Shown here piece after piece: positions 17,737-27,856 of a stretch of 64,000 nt of DNA. Numbering within the stretch: the stretch's first letter is position 1; the number at the start of each line of letters is the position of its first letter. The notes under the pieces are model-generated. The model worked only from the letters and a program-made list of their open reading frames with translations. It was not told where the DNA came from and made no database searches. The stretch is from an uncultured Lachnospiraceae bacterium (GTDB lineage Bacteria > Bacillota_A > Clostridia > Lachnospirales > Lachnospiraceae), in the NCBI GenBank assembly GCA_910577835.1, contig CAJTOU010000016.1:1-64000 (forward strand), read 5' to 3'. The translations under genes and the position numbers were made by a program.

Positions 17737-18951
17737 ATGGAAAAACAAAGAATACTTATAGTACACAATTATTATCAAATTCCCGGCGGGGAAGATACAG
17801 TGGTGGCGAACGAACAAAGAATGCTGGAAAAACATGGACATGAAACATTTTTATACAGCAGAAATAATTCGGAGTTAAATACATTATCAAAAATACAGAA
17901 GATGTGCCTTCCTTTTTCAACAATTTTCAATATAAAAACATATCGCGAAGTAAAAAGGATAATAAAAGAAAAGAGAATAGATATTGTTCATGTACATAAT
18001 ACTTTAAACTTGATTAGTCCATCGGTGTATTATGCCGCTTTGAGATGTAAAGTTCCAGTGGTTCAGACGGTACATAATTTTCGCCTTTTATGCCCTTCGG
18101 CAGTTTTTTACAGGGATGGACATGTCTGCGAGGATTGTGTGAAATATGGGCTTTGGTGTGCAGTGAAACATAAGTGTTATAGAAACAGTCGTATTCAGAC
18201 ACTTGCATGTGTGGTGAATACTAAAATTCATAGAATTACAGGAATTTATGGAAAGATAAATTATATTTGTCTGACGGAGTTTAATAAAAAAAAACTGTTA
18301 CAATTAAAACAGATAAAAAAACAAAATGTTTATGTAAAACCAAATTTTACAAGGGAAGATATTTTTAAAGACATGTCAAAAGAAATATCAAGGGGAATAT
18401 CAAAAGAAATGATGGTATATGAAAAAAGAAAAAATCAGTTTGTTTTTGTTGGAAGGTTGGATAAACTTAAGGGCATTAATTTACTGTTAAAGACATGGGG
18501 AATGATAGAAAAAAATGAAGCAAAGTTAATTATTTGTGGAACAGGTCCTATGGAGGAATGGTGCAGGCAATATATAAAGAAAAACAGATTTCAAAACGTT
18601 GTAATGAAAGGATTTATTTCGAATCTGGAGGTAAAACAACTTCTTGCAGAATCCAGAGCATTAATATTTCCAACACAATGGTATGAAGGATTTCCAATGA
18701 ATATAGTAGAGTCATTTTCTGTTGGAACCCCTGTGATTTGTTCAGATTTTGGAAACGCTGATGATATAGTTATGGAGGGCATTACAGGATGTAAATTCCA
18801 TTATAATTCTCCAGATGAGTTGATACAAGCAATTAAAAGGCTTAACGATTATAAAAATATTTACCAAACAACTAAGGACAAATATGAAAAAGAATATACA
18901 GAAAGTCAAAATTATGAAACATTGATTGGAATTTATAAAGTATTGTTATGA
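17737..18951 (+). CDS. Glycosyltransferase family 4
   Basis: A 404-residue GT-B fold enzyme. The N-terminal domain starts RILIVHNYYQIPGGEDTVV, a common GT4 opening, and contains a Cys/His-rich stretch (CEDCVKYGLWCAVKHKC, about residues 130-146) often seen in this subgroup. The C-terminal domain has FVFVGRLDKLKGINLLL and the EX7E region PTQWYEGFPMNIVESFSVG. It would add a sugar from a nucleotide donor to a lipid-linked oligosaccharide on the cytoplasmic face. Donor and acceptor cannot be read from sequence. Start at ATG 17737 after GGGCAGG; a longer in-frame ORF from 17683 overlaps the previous gene and is unlikely. Confidence 0.88.
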   Translation: MEKQRILIVHNYYQIPGGEDTVVANEQRMLEKHGHETFLYSRNNSELNTLSKIQKMCLPFSTIFNIKTYREVKRIIKEKRIDIVHVHNTLNLISPSVYYAALRCKVPVVQTVHNFRLLCPSAVFYRDGHVCEDCVKYGLWCAVKHKCYRNSRIQTLACVVNTKIHRITGIYGKINYICLTEFNKKKLLQLKQIKKQNVYVKPNFTREDIFKDMSKEISRGISKEMMVYEKRKNQFVFVGRLDKLKGINLLLKTWGMIEKNEAKLIICGTGPMEEWCRQYIKKNRFQNVVMKGFISNLEVKQLLAESRALIFPTQWYEGFPMNIVESFSVGTPVICSDFGNADDIVMEGITGCKFHYNSPDELIQAIKRLNDYKNIYQTTKDKYEKEYTESQNYETLIGIYKVLL

Positions 18952-18978
18952 AAAATAAAATTATTTGGAGAGTATATT

Positions 18979-20157
18979 ATGAAAATTGCAATTTTTGTTC
19001 AATGGATGCTTTGTGGAGGAGTGGAAAATGCATTAATTGCATTAACAAAAAAAATAGCAGAGTTTGGAAATGACATAACAATATACATGATTTTGGAAAA
19101 AGGGGATTTTGTAAAAAAGATTCCTGAACAAGTATGTAAAAAACAAATACCTATGTCAGAAAAAGTAAGAAGGTCCATACCAGTAGGAGGAAGCAAAGTT
19201 GCCATTAGGGAAAGTTTTTATAAACATCAATACCAAAAGGCGGTGTATTGGACTGTTAGGCATATTGTTAATAAAGAGAAATTTGCCGAATTGAATGTAA
19301 ATTTTGATAAAATACCAAAATTACAACAGCATTATGATATTGCTGTAAATTATCATATACATTCTCCTTTCCTTGTCAGATATTTATTTGAAAAAGTCAG
19401 TGCAGATAAGAAATTCACATGGATTCATAATGATTTTGAAACTACACAATATGATGTAAGAGTTTTGAAAAAGTATTTAGATTGTATAAATAGATTTTAT
19501 GGTGTTTCACAAAAACTGGTTGATGAATTTGTAAAAATTTTTCCTGAGTATGAAAATAAAACGGAAGTTGCTTTAAATATTGTTCCAATAGAGGAAATAA
19601 AGAAAAAGGCTGAATTGGAATATCCTAAAGAATTTTTAGGACTTTCACAAAACATAACAAAAATATTGACAGTAGGAAGGCTTGAGGAACAAAAAGGATA
19701 TGATATAGCTTTAAGTGTTTGTAAAAATCTAGTTGAAGAAAATTTAAAAATAGAGTGGTTTGTACTTGGTGAGGGTACTTTAAAAGAAAAATTAAAAAGT
19801 GAATCTAAAAAACTGGGTATTGAAAAATACTTTCATTTTGTTGGTGTAAAAATGAATCCATATCCCTATTTTAAAAACTGTGATATTTATGTACAAACTT
19901 CAAAACATGAGGGATATTGTACTACTATAACAGAGGCAAAGGTTTTTTACAGACCTATTGTCACAACAGATGTTGCGGGTGTTAGGGAACAGATAAGAGA
20001 TGGGGTATCAGGTGATATATCTAAAATAAGTGTAAACTCTGTTGATGAAAACTTGAAAAGACTTATAAAAGATAAAAAGCGTCAAGAACAATATATAGAA
20101 GAATTAAAAAAAGAAATTATACTTGACTCTCCAGAGTGGTTGGAAATCTTTAGATAA
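18979..20157 (+). CDS. Glycosyltransferase family 4/1
   Basis: A 392-residue GT-B enzyme with MKIAIFVQWMLCGGVENALI at the N-terminus (GG loop for the acceptor side), LTVGRLEEQKGYDIALSV in the donor domain, and SKHEGYCTTITEAK with the nucleotide-binding Glu residues. Specificity is unknown. GGAG precedes the ATG. Base composition drops clearly from here on, which suggests that this and the following genes were acquired together. Confidence 0.88.
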   Translation: MKIAIFVQWMLCGGVENALIALTKKIAEFGNDITIYMILEKGDFVKKIPEQVCKKQIPMSEKVRRSIPVGGSKVAIRESFYKHQYQKAVYWTVRHIVNKEKFAELNVNFDKIPKLQQHYDIAVNYHIHSPFLVRYLFEKVSADKKFTWIHNDFETTQYDVRVLKKYLDCINRFYGVSQKLVDEFVKIFPEYENKTEVALNIVPIEEIKKKAELEYPKEFLGLSQNITKILTVGRLEEQKGYDIALSVCKNLVEENLKIEWFVLGEGTLKEKLKSESKKLGIEKYFHFVGVKMNPYPYFKNCDIYVQTSKHEGYCTTITEAKVFYRPIVTTDVAGVREQIRDGVSGDISKISVNSVDENLKRLIKDKKRQEQYIEELKKEIILDSPEWLEIFR

Positions 20158-20191
20158 TTTATTTGTGTAGAAAGGACAAGGAAAAGTATTT

Positions 20192-20908
20192 GTGAAAATC
20201 TCAATAATTACTGTTTGTTTAAATTCTGAAAATACAATTGAAAGAACATTTAAATCAGTACTTTCACAAACATATTCGGAATTTGAGTATATTATAGTAG
20301 ATGGAAAATCCAAGGATAACACTATTAAGATAATAGAACAATATTATTTAAAGTTTAAAAATAAAAACATTTCATTTAAATGGGTTTCAGAAAAGGATAA
20401 AGGACTTTATGATGCAATGAATAAAGGCGCAAAGATGGCATTAGGAGAGTATCTTATTTACATGAATGCAGATGATGAATTTGCTGATAGATATATGGAT
20501 AGTAAAATTGATGTTTTATATGGCAATGCGAATATCATCGATGGAATGAAGAAAGAAAAAAGAAAAAGCAAAGAAATTAATTCAATAAAAAAACATCTTC
20601 CTTTTATTCCACAATCAGCTTTTATACGGACAGTTATTCAGAAAAAATATTTATTTAATTTGTATTATAAAATAAGTGCTGATTTTGATTCATTTCTTCG
20701 AATGTATTTGGATGGATGTATTTTTAAACAGATAGATTATACATTTTCTAATTTTTATGCGGGAGGGGTATCATGGGAGAATAGCTGGAAAACATATAAA
20801 GAGGATACAAGAGTGAAGCATGAAAATAAGATTTTAAATAGATATGCTCCATTACAGACATTTAAGTATATATACAGATATTTTATTTATAAATTTAAAA
20901 GTCTGTAA
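20192..20908 (+). CDS. Glycosyltransferase family 2
   Basis: A 238-residue GT-A enzyme starting at GTG 20192 with the GT2 opening KISIITVCLNSENTIERTF, then YIIVDGKSKDNT (first Asp) and YLIYMNADDEF (metal-binding DD motif). The short length and the FIPQSAFIRTV block match the WcaA-like group that follows this fold in colanic-acid-type loci. Specificity unknown. AAGGACAAGG lies upstream. Confidence 0.88.
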   Translation: MKISIITVCLNSENTIERTFKSVLSQTYSEFEYIIVDGKSKDNTIKIIEQYYLKFKNKNISFKWVSEKDKGLYDAMNKGAKMALGEYLIYMNADDEFADRYMDSKIDVLYGNANIIDGMKKEKRKSKEINSIKKHLPFIPQSAFIRTVIQKKYLFNLYYKISADFDSFLRMYLDGCIFKQIDYTFSNFYAGGVSWENSWKTYKEDTRVKHENKILNRYAPLQTFKYIYRYFIYKFKSL

Positions 20909-20923
20909 AAATGGTGAGAAAAT

Positions 20924-21472
20924 ATGATTAAAATTATTGAGAAATTAATAGGAGTAATACGGGCAAATCTCATATTTGTATGTAAAATCAATTCTATAAA
21001 ACATGAAGGATTTAAACATTATGTTGGAAGATTAGGAAAAATTAAAACAGAAAAACATGGTGAAATTATTATAGGAAAGTCATTGTATTTATCGGATAGA
21101 ACAGTAATAGGTGCATATAAGGAAGGCGCACTTAAAATAGGGAATAACAATTTTTTTAATTCAAATTGTAATATTACATGTTATGGAGAAATTTTAATAG
21201 GAGATAATAATTTATTTGGACAGAATGTTGTGATTGTAGACCATAATCATAAGCATAATCAGATAGACCAGCTAATATGCAAACAGGGATTTGAAATCGG
21301 AGCAGTTTCTATTGGCTCTGATTGCTGGATATGTGCAAATGTTGTGATTTGCAGTGGGGCTGTAATTGGAGACCATGTAATAGTAGCAGCTAATTCAGTT
21401 GTAAATGGAAAATTATTGGTAGCTGGAACATATGCAGGTGCTCCGGCGAAATTAGTAAAAAGGAGAATATAA
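20924..21472 (+). CDS. Hexapeptide-repeat acyltransferase
   Basis: A 182-residue left-handed beta-helix protein. Hexapeptide turns are visible throughout residues ~45-170 (for example KIGNNNFFNSNCNI, IGDNNLFGQNVVI, GSDCWICANVVICSGAVIGD) and the C-terminal AGAPAKLVKRR is typical of the WbbJ/CysE-like sugar O-acetyltransferases. DHNHKH supplies likely catalytic His residues. It probably O-acetylates a sugar of the repeat unit using acetyl-CoA. Its stop overlaps the next start by one base. Confidence 0.88.
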   Translation: MIKIIEKLIGVIRANLIFVCKINSIKHEGFKHYVGRLGKIKTEKHGEIIIGKSLYLSDRTVIGAYKEGALKIGNNNFFNSNCNITCYGEILIGDNNLFGQNVVIVDHNHKHNQIDQLICKQGFEIGAVSIGSDCWICANVVICSGAVIGDHVIVAANSVVNGKLLVAGTYAGAPAKLVKRRI

Positions 21473-22488
21473 TGAAAGATTATTTGGTTGATGTGTCAGT
21501 GTTATTGATATTTTTTTCAAGGTCTGAACAATTTAAGCAGGTTTTTGAACAGGTAAAGAAGGCACGACCAAGTAGGTTGTTTTTATATCAAGATGGTCCC
21601 AGAGCAGATAGAGAAGATGATATAAAAGGTATAATGGCTTGCAGAGCTATAGCAGAAGATATTGATTGGAATTGTAAAGTTGAACGATTGTATCAGAAAG
21701 AAAATAAAGGTTGTGACCCTTCAGAATATTTAGCTCAAAAATGGGCTTTTTCTTATGTTGATAAATGTATTGTGCTAGAGGATGATGATGTTCCTGCAAT
21801 ATCGTTTTTTACTTTTTGCAAGGATTTATTAGATAGGTATGAATATGATAATCGAATTATGCTGATATCAGGGTTTAACCATGAGGAAGTTACAAAAGGG
21901 CTGCCATATGATTATTTATTTACATCAAATGTATCTATATGGGGATGGGCAACATGGAAAAGAGTAATTGATACGTGGGATGCAAAGTATGAATTTTTGG
22001 AAGATGAATATGCTATGAGATTGTTTCAATTAAAATTGAAAAATGCACAACTTCTTCGAGGATTGACTAAAGTGTGTGAAAGACATAAAAAAGAAAATAA
22101 AGAGTTTTATGAAACAATTTTAATTTCAAATCAATGGATGCAGAATGGATTGTCTATAGTTCCTAGAAAAAATATGATTACAAATATAGGAATTATTTCC
22201 GATTCTACACATTTTTCAGGGGATATTCAAAGTCAGCCCAAAGCAATGCAAAAGATATATACAATGAAACGATTTGAAATAAAATTTCCTCTGAAACATC
22301 CTAAATATATTATGGAAGATTATGAATTTAAAGATAGAGTATATCGTATTATGGGCTGGAATCATCCTTTGGTTAAAATTTACAGAAGTCTAGAGGTTTT
22401 GTTAAAAAGGATAGCCAGAGGCAATGGTATGGATGGAATTAGAGATTTTAGAAGCAAAATTTATTGTTTATTGAAACAAGGAAGATAA
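21472..22488 (+). CDS. Glycosyltransferase, GT-A type
   Basis: A 338-residue protein beginning VSVLLIFFSRSEQFKQVFEQ and carrying CIVLEDDDVPAISFF, a metal-binding Asp cluster of GT-A enzymes, then FTSNVSIWGWATWKRVI, a block seen in proteins loosely similar to GNT-I-like and hemolysin-associated transferases. Donor and acceptor unknown. Translation is likely coupled to the acyltransferase gene (ATGA-type junction, one-base overlap). Confidence 0.8.
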   Translation: MKDYLVDVSVLLIFFSRSEQFKQVFEQVKKARPSRLFLYQDGPRADREDDIKGIMACRAIAEDIDWNCKVERLYQKENKGCDPSEYLAQKWAFSYVDKCIVLEDDDVPAISFFTFCKDLLDRYEYDNRIMLISGFNHEEVTKGLPYDYLFTSNVSIWGWATWKRVIDTWDAKYEFLEDEYAMRLFQLKLKNAQLLRGLTKVCERHKKENKEFYETILISNQWMQNGLSIVPRKNMITNIGIISDSTHFSGDIQSQPKAMQKIYTMKRFEIKFPLKHPKYIMEDYEFKDRVYRIMGWNHPLVKIYRSLEVLLKRIARGNGMDGIRDFRSKIYCLLKQGR

Positions 22489-22495
22489 ATATACA

Positions 22496-23299
22496 ATGAA
22501 AGTAAAAATAATTAAAGAATCTGAGGCGAAACAAATAATGTTGAATATTCTTATACAATTTTCGACATATTGTGAAAAATATAAACTTCGCTATTTTCTT
22601 GGAGCAGGAACTTTATTAGGAGCAATCAGGCATAAAGGATATATTCCATGGGATAATGATATTGATGTCTGGATGCCTAGGCCTGATTATGAAAAATTAA
22701 TTTTTATGACTAAGCAAGAATCTATTTCAGAAAATATTAGTTGTTTGGATTTTAATGAAGTTCGGACATTTCCTTTTATAAAGTTAATAGATAAAAGAAC
22801 AATCTTAAAAGAAAATTATCTAGTAACAGAACAAACCTTAGGAATCTACATTGATATTTTTCCGTTAGATGGATTTCCCGATAACAAGGAAGAGCAAAAA
22901 AGAATTTTAAAAAAAGTAAAAATATATAATATTTTATTTAATTTTGCTAATTATCGATTTAATACAGGTTCTTCGTTAAAAAAGAAGTTATTAAAGAATA
23001 TTTTATATCCATTTTCTAAATTAATTCCAAATAAATGGGTATGTACTCAATATAATAGTTTATGTAAAAAATATAATTATGATGAATGTAATACTTGTGC
23101 AGTTGTTGTATGGGGATTAGGAAATAAAACTGTATTTAAAAAAGAATATTTTGATATTTCCTATGCTGAATTTGAAAAGTATACTTTTAGAATTCCAAAA
23201 TATTATGATAATGTCTTAAAAGGACAATATGGTGATTATATGCAATTACCCCCAAAAGAGAAAAGAATTGTCCACTTTCATACAGCTTATTGGAAATGA
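22496..23299 (+). CDS. LicD family phosphotransferase
   Basis: LicD proteins transfer phosphocholine or related CDP-linked groups onto glycans. The 267-residue protein has the diagnostic GAGTLLGAIRHKGYIPWDND and DIDVWMPR, plus the IDIFPLDGFPDN block. No choline kinase (LicA) or CTP:phosphocholine cytidylyltransferase (LicC) gene is seen; the only CDP-forming enzyme in the locus is the fusion at 29609-30940, so its donor may be an unusual CDP compound. 7 bp after the preceding gene. Confidence 0.88.
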   Translation: MKVKIIKESEAKQIMLNILIQFSTYCEKYKLRYFLGAGTLLGAIRHKGYIPWDNDIDVWMPRPDYEKLIFMTKQESISENISCLDFNEVRTFPFIKLIDKRTILKENYLVTEQTLGIYIDIFPLDGFPDNKEEQKRILKKVKIYNILFNFANYRFNTGSSLKKKLLKNILYPFSKLIPNKWVCTQYNSLCKKYNYDECNTCAVVVWGLGNKTVFKKEYFDISYAEFEKYTFRIPKYYDNVLKGQYGDYMQLPPKEKRIVHFHTAYWK

Positions 23300-23334
23300 G
23301 ATATTAAAAGTAAAATTGGGAAGTTAATTGATTT

Positions 23335-24627
23335 ATGATATTAAGTTTGGCATTTATTGAAAACAGGATGAGTGAATTAAAGATGAAAGTTAAATTCAAT
23401 ATTAAAACCTTTTTAAATATTTTAGAATATTTACTTATTGTTGGATTAATATTATCTTCAGGCAGTGAATTTTTTTCTATATTTCATGCAACGACAACTT
23501 TGATAGTATGGTTTGTTGTTGGGATTATTTATTTTGTTATTGCAGGAAAAAAATTAAAGAAAAAGGCATTTTATACAGCAAGTATTATTGTGTCTATTTT
23601 ATTTTTTAATTTGGTTATGCATATACAATATACTATTGATTATACATTTTTTTTGGCAATGCTTCTTAAATTGTTTATGTTATTAATTATAAGTAACAGT
23701 ATGACTGTAGATAGATTTAAAAAAATATTTACGGAGATTATGTTTTTTGAGGCAGTTATTAGTATAATATGTTTTGTCTTGATTACTATTGTGAAAGTTG
23801 ATGTATTACCATATCAGGAAGAGATACAAGTAATAAAGCAAAGTGGTAATGGTTATGATATTATATATCTTACGCCATATTATACAGTGGGGGCTTTATC
23901 ATCTGGAGGAAATTATATACGTAATTCGGGAATATTTGTAGAAAGTCCAATGCATCAGATTTTTTTAAATTTAGCTTTGTTATTTACTATGGAGGGATTT
24001 TCAGGAATTGGTAAGAAAAAACGTAATATGTTTATTATTATTTTTGTGCTTTCAATTATTTCTACAAGGTCAATGGGTGGATATCTTGTTTTTATGTGTG
24101 TAATAGCATGGTATTTGTTTTGCAGCAATAGAGCTGTAAGTAACATAAGGAATAAATTAATAGCATTTTTTCTTGCTGTATGTTTTTTATTATATAATTT
24201 AATGATATCTGGAACTTTTGATAGGTTAATATATGGAACTGGTACAATGATTACAAGAACAAATGATACATTAGGGGCCTTTAGAATGTCTCTTTTACAT
24301 CCAATTATAGGAGATGGGGCTTTTAATGAACATCATGTATCAGCAGAATTATATGGTGTTACTACTGGTTCTAATGGATTAATGAGTTTACTTTATTATT
24401 ATGGCTATCCAATTATAGCATTATATCTTATAAGAATATTATATGTTGTAAAAAAACATTTTAAAAAGAATATGCTTTGGATGGTTTTATTTGGCATTTT
24501 GTTGTTAACTTTATTTGTTGAGCCAATTGGACAGTATCCAATATATTTGATTTTTTTATTTGGTTGGGAAAATGGGGGTGTAATTAATGATAGTCTTAAT
24601 CACAGCAACAATTCAGCCTCAAATTAA
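23335..24627 (+). CDS. O-antigen polymerase-like protein (Wzy)
   Basis: A 430-residue, strongly hydrophobic protein with about ten membrane segments and a larger extracytoplasmic loop around residues 160-200 and 300-340. This layout and its location next to wzx support a Wzy-type polymerase that joins undecaprenyl-linked repeat units outside the membrane; such proteins have little sequence conservation. The start at ATG 23335 has only a weak site; internal Met codons at 23368 and 23383 are possible. It overlaps the next gene by 41 bp. Confidence 0.75.
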   Translation: MILSLAFIENRMSELKMKVKFNIKTFLNILEYLLIVGLILSSGSEFFSIFHATTTLIVWFVVGIIYFVIAGKKLKKKAFYTASIIVSILFFNLVMHIQYTIDYTFFLAMLLKLFMLLIISNSMTVDRFKKIFTEIMFFEAVISIICFVLITIVKVDVLPYQEEIQVIKQSGNGYDIIYLTPYYTVGALSSGGNYIRNSGIFVESPMHQIFLNLALLFTMEGFSGIGKKKRNMFIIIFVLSIISTRSMGGYLVFMCVIAWYLFCSNRAVSNIRNKLIAFFLAVCFLLYNLMISGTFDRLIYGTGTMITRTNDTLGAFRMSLLHPIIGDGAFNEHHVSAELYGVTTGSNGLMSLLYYYGYPIIALYLIRILYVVKKHFKKNMLWMVLFGILLLTLFVEPIGQYPIYLIFLFGWENGGVINDSLNHSNNSASN

Positions 24628-25312
24628 AAAAAGAAACATAATAGCAGATAGTTTTGATAGAGAGAAGCAATATAAAGATTCCGTGATATATTTGTTGGAC
24701 TGTAAAAAAGTACAAAAAATAATTTTTTGTGAAAATAGTGGTTATAATTATGAAGGATGGGAAGAAATAGAAAATTATGCAAAAAGAAATAATAAAGATA
24801 TAGAGTTGCTTAGTTTTAATGGGAATATAAAGGAAATTAAAAAAAGAGGAAAGGGATATGGAGAAGGAGAAATAATAAAATATGTAATACAGAATAGTAG
24901 TTTTCTTAAAAATGAAAAAAATTTTGTTAAAATTACTGGTAGATTAACTGTGAGAAATTTGGATAAGATTTTATTTAAAATTGACCAAAATAAGATTTAT
25001 ATAAAAACATTAGCTGTAAATTATAAATCAAATCTTGCAGACACTAGATTTTTTATAATGCCTGTGAATTTATATAGATGTTTATTTTTAGAATTATATC
25101 AATCTGTGGAGGATGAGAAAGGAAAATATATTGAAAAAATATATACAGACTTTATTATAAAAAATAATATAACTGTTTCTGATTTTCCAATATTTCCTAT
25201 TATTAGTGGGGTCTCAGGTTCAACTGGTAGAATTTATCACGAAAATAAATTTAAGTTTTATATAAAGAATTTTTTGCTGAAAATAGGATTTTACAAAATA
25301 AAAAATAAATAA
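24587..25312 (+). CDS. Probable glycosyltransferase-like protein, unassigned family
   Basis: A 241-residue soluble protein starting MIVLITATIQP. Features such as YLLDCKKVQKIIFCENSGYN, GKGYGEGEIIKYVI and FVKITGRLTVRN resemble a GT-A nucleotide-sugar fold with an early Rossmann half and a KxTGR motif seen in some capsule transferases. A clear DxD motif is missing, so activity is not certain. It begins inside the 3' end of the wzy gene, after GGGGGTG, suggesting coupling. Confidence 0.6.
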   Translation: MIVLITATIQPQIKKRNIIADSFDREKQYKDSVIYLLDCKKVQKIIFCENSGYNYEGWEEIENYAKRNNKDIELLSFNGNIKEIKKRGKGYGEGEIIKYVIQNSSFLKNEKNFVKITGRLTVRNLDKILFKIDQNKIYIKTLAVNYKSNLADTRFFIMPVNLYRCLFLELYQSVEDEKGKYIEKIYTDFIIKNNITVSDFPIFPIISGVSGSTGRIYHENKFKFYIKNFLLKIGFYKIKNK

Positions 25313-25342
25313 AATATTACGAAAAGTAGAGCAACAATAACT

Positions 25343-26782
25343 ATGCCTAAAATGAATACTGTGAAAGAAAATAATATTAGTATTAAACTTAATTATTTAT
25401 ATAATCTGATTTATCAAATTCTAGGAATGTTGATACCGTTAATTACAACACCATATGTTTCTAGAATTCTTGGTGCTTCTCAAATTGGTGAGTATACATA
25501 TGCACTTTCTATTGTAACTTATTTCAATCTTATATCTAATATGGGTTTGGGAACATATGCTCAGCTTGAAATAGCCAAAAATCGTAATGATAAAAAATAT
25601 ATAAAAAGTTTTTTCTCTGAAATTTTATTATGCAAATTATTATTATCTGTTCTAGCTTTACTTTTTTATACTTTTTATGTTTTGAATATCAGAAATGTTT
25701 TGTGTTTTATACTATATCTTCCAATTTTAACGTCATTAATTGATATTTCATGGCTTTTTCAGGGGTTAGAACAGTTTAAAATTATAGTAATTAGAAATAT
25801 TATTATTAAGTTTGCGTGTTTGGTTTTAATATTTTGCTTTGTAAAAAAACAATCAGATTTAGTAATTTATGCACTTATATTACAAGGTTCTGCTTTATTA
25901 GGAAATGCCACCTTTTGGTTCCATCAGAAACATTTTGATTTTAAATATATTAAATGTAATAAAATCTTTAAACATTTAAGAAATGGAATTACTTATTTTA
26001 TTCCTACCATTGCACTTACTATTTATTCGATGATGGATGCAAGTATGTTAGGATGGATTGGAAAAGAATCTGCTGAAATTGGATATTATGAGCAAGCACA
26101 TAAAATAGAACGGGTGGTTGTTGCAATATTAACATCATTAAGTACAGTAATGCTTCCAAGAATGGCTTTTTTGCATCAAACTGCTTCAAGTGAAGAGGTG
26201 ATAAAAAAAATTAAACAAAGTTTATGTTTTATTTCTTTAATAGGATGGCCATTATCTGTAGGAACATTTGCTATATCAGATATTCTGGTTCCAATTTTTC
26301 TGGGAGCGAATTATGAGAAATCAGTTGTGTTGTTGCGTATATTTAGTATACTTATTATAATAGTTGGATTAAATAATATAATAGGTACACAATGTTTGAT
26401 GTCAGGCGGAAAACAAAAGAAATATAATTATAGTGTAATAATTGGTGCATTGTTAAACCTGCTTTTAAATGTAATTTTGATACCAGTATTTTCATCTATA
26501 GGAGCTGCTATTGCATCAGTTTTTGGAGAATTTGTAATTTTATTAATGTTTTTATATTTTAGTCATAAGTTGATAAAAATAAAATCTTTCATTTTTATCA
26601 ACTTACCATTTATTATATTGTCAGTTATAATGGGAATTATAATATATTGGATGAAAAAATATCTGACTTGCTCTATACAGAGCTTGATTATTATATTTAT
26701 TGTAGCCTTTTTGTTTTATTCAAGTGTTATATTTGGGGTATTTATTACTATGAAAAAAATAAGGAGAAAGGATAAAAAGTAG
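25343..26782 (+). CDS. Polysaccharide flippase (Wzx, PST family)
   Basis: A 479-residue membrane protein with about 12-14 hydrophobic segments. The N-terminus IPLITTPYVSRILGASQIGE is the classic opening of Wzx/RfbX-type flippases, and WLFQGLEQFKIIVIRN also fits. It would move the undecaprenyl-linked repeat unit to the outer face for polymerisation. The stop overlaps the next start by one base. Confidence 0.92.
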   Translation: MPKMNTVKENNISIKLNYLYNLIYQILGMLIPLITTPYVSRILGASQIGEYTYALSIVTYFNLISNMGLGTYAQLEIAKNRNDKKYIKSFFSEILLCKLLLSVLALLFYTFYVLNIRNVLCFILYLPILTSLIDISWLFQGLEQFKIIVIRNIIIKFACLVLIFCFVKKQSDLVIYALILQGSALLGNATFWFHQKHFDFKYIKCNKIFKHLRNGITYFIPTIALTIYSMMDASMLGWIGKESAEIGYYEQAHKIERVVVAILTSLSTVMLPRMAFLHQTASSEEVIKKIKQSLCFISLIGWPLSVGTFAISDILVPIFLGANYEKSVVLLRIFSILIIIVGLNNIIGTQCLMSGGKQKKYNYSVIIGALLNLLLNVILIPVFSSIGAAIASVFGEFVILLMFLYFSHKLIKIKSFIFINLPFIILSVIMGIIIYWMKKYLTCSIQSLIIIFIVAFLFYSSVIFGVFITMKKIRRKDKK

Positions 26783-27810
26783 TGAATGTTTTATTTATTG
26801 TGGAAGGTATCGGAGGACATAATATCTCATATTTAAGAGCATTATCACAAACCAAATTATATAAAAGTGTTATTATTACACCTGTATATATATCTGAGAT
26901 AGATGCTGAACAAATTGTTTATGATGATATAGTATTTCCAAATAAAAGTTTTATAAAATATAAAAAATGGATAATGTTTATAATTAATGAATCTAAAAAG
27001 AAAAAGTATGATGTGGTTCATTTTATAGATGGGGATACAATTATGCGCTTTTTTGGTCTTGGGATTTCAAAGATTGTGGCAGATAAACATTTGATTACTT
27101 TTCATCATTTTTTTTCAGGATTAATAAGAAAAGTTAGTTACAAATGTATGTTAAAATGTGGTATACAAGCAGTAGTACATACAGATAATATAAAGAAACA
27201 GTTAGAAAAAATAATAAATAGAAACGTAAATAAGGTAGACTATCCTTCTTTTACTGTAACAACTCCTATAAATAAGAAAGCAAATAAAATTCCTATTTTA
27301 GGTGCTTTTGGAGCAACTAGATATGAAAAAGGATTAGATATCCTTCTTTCAGCGCTAGAGTGTGTAAATAATCCTTTTGTTTTATTAATTGCAGGAGCAG
27401 AAACAGAAATTAAAAAATCCTATATTGATAATTTTATTCCTAAAATAAAAGGTAAAGTTATTTGTGATTTAAAATTTTTATCCGAGGATGAGTTGAAAAA
27501 TTATTTGGATAAAACAGATATTTTTGTATTGCCATATAGATTAAATTTTGATGGAGCAAGTGGACCTCTTGCAGATGGTGTTGCTAGAAGAAAAATGATA
27601 ATTGGTTCAAATCATGGCAGTTTAGGAGAACTAATAGAGCAAAATCACATTGGCGTAACATTTGAAGCTGAAAATATTGATTCATTGGCGCATATTATTG
27701 AACAAGCTATAACAGAGCCTTTTGTTTATGATGAAACAGCCCTTGCATACAGTCAGAAATTAACTGTTGAAAATTTTATTTATACTTATTATAAAATATA
27801 TACAAATTAA
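26782..27810 (+). CDS. Glycosyltransferase family 4-like
   Basis: A 342-residue GT-B protein starting at GTG 26782. The C-terminal domain has GAFGATRYEKGLDILLSALE, a LPYRLNFDGASGPLADG block and a GSLGELIEQNHIGVTFE end, as in GT4 enzymes, although the usual EX7E is altered. The N-terminal domain starts VLFIVEGIGGHNISYLRAL. Specificity unknown. Confidence 0.8.
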   Translation: MNVLFIVEGIGGHNISYLRALSQTKLYKSVIITPVYISEIDAEQIVYDDIVFPNKSFIKYKKWIMFIINESKKKKYDVVHFIDGDTIMRFFGLGISKIVADKHLITFHHFFSGLIRKVSYKCMLKCGIQAVVHTDNIKKQLEKIINRNVNKVDYPSFTVTTPINKKANKIPILGAFGATRYEKGLDILLSALECVNNPFVLLIAGAETEIKKSYIDNFIPKIKGKVICDLKFLSEDELKNYLDKTDIFVLPYRLNFDGASGPLADGVARRKMIIGSNHGSLGELIEQNHIGVTFEAENIDSLAHIIEQAITEPFVYDETALAYSQKLTVENFIYTYYKIYTN

Positions 27811-27856
27811 AAGTGATATTATAAGAGTTTATCATAAAATAGGAATGGTGATTACA

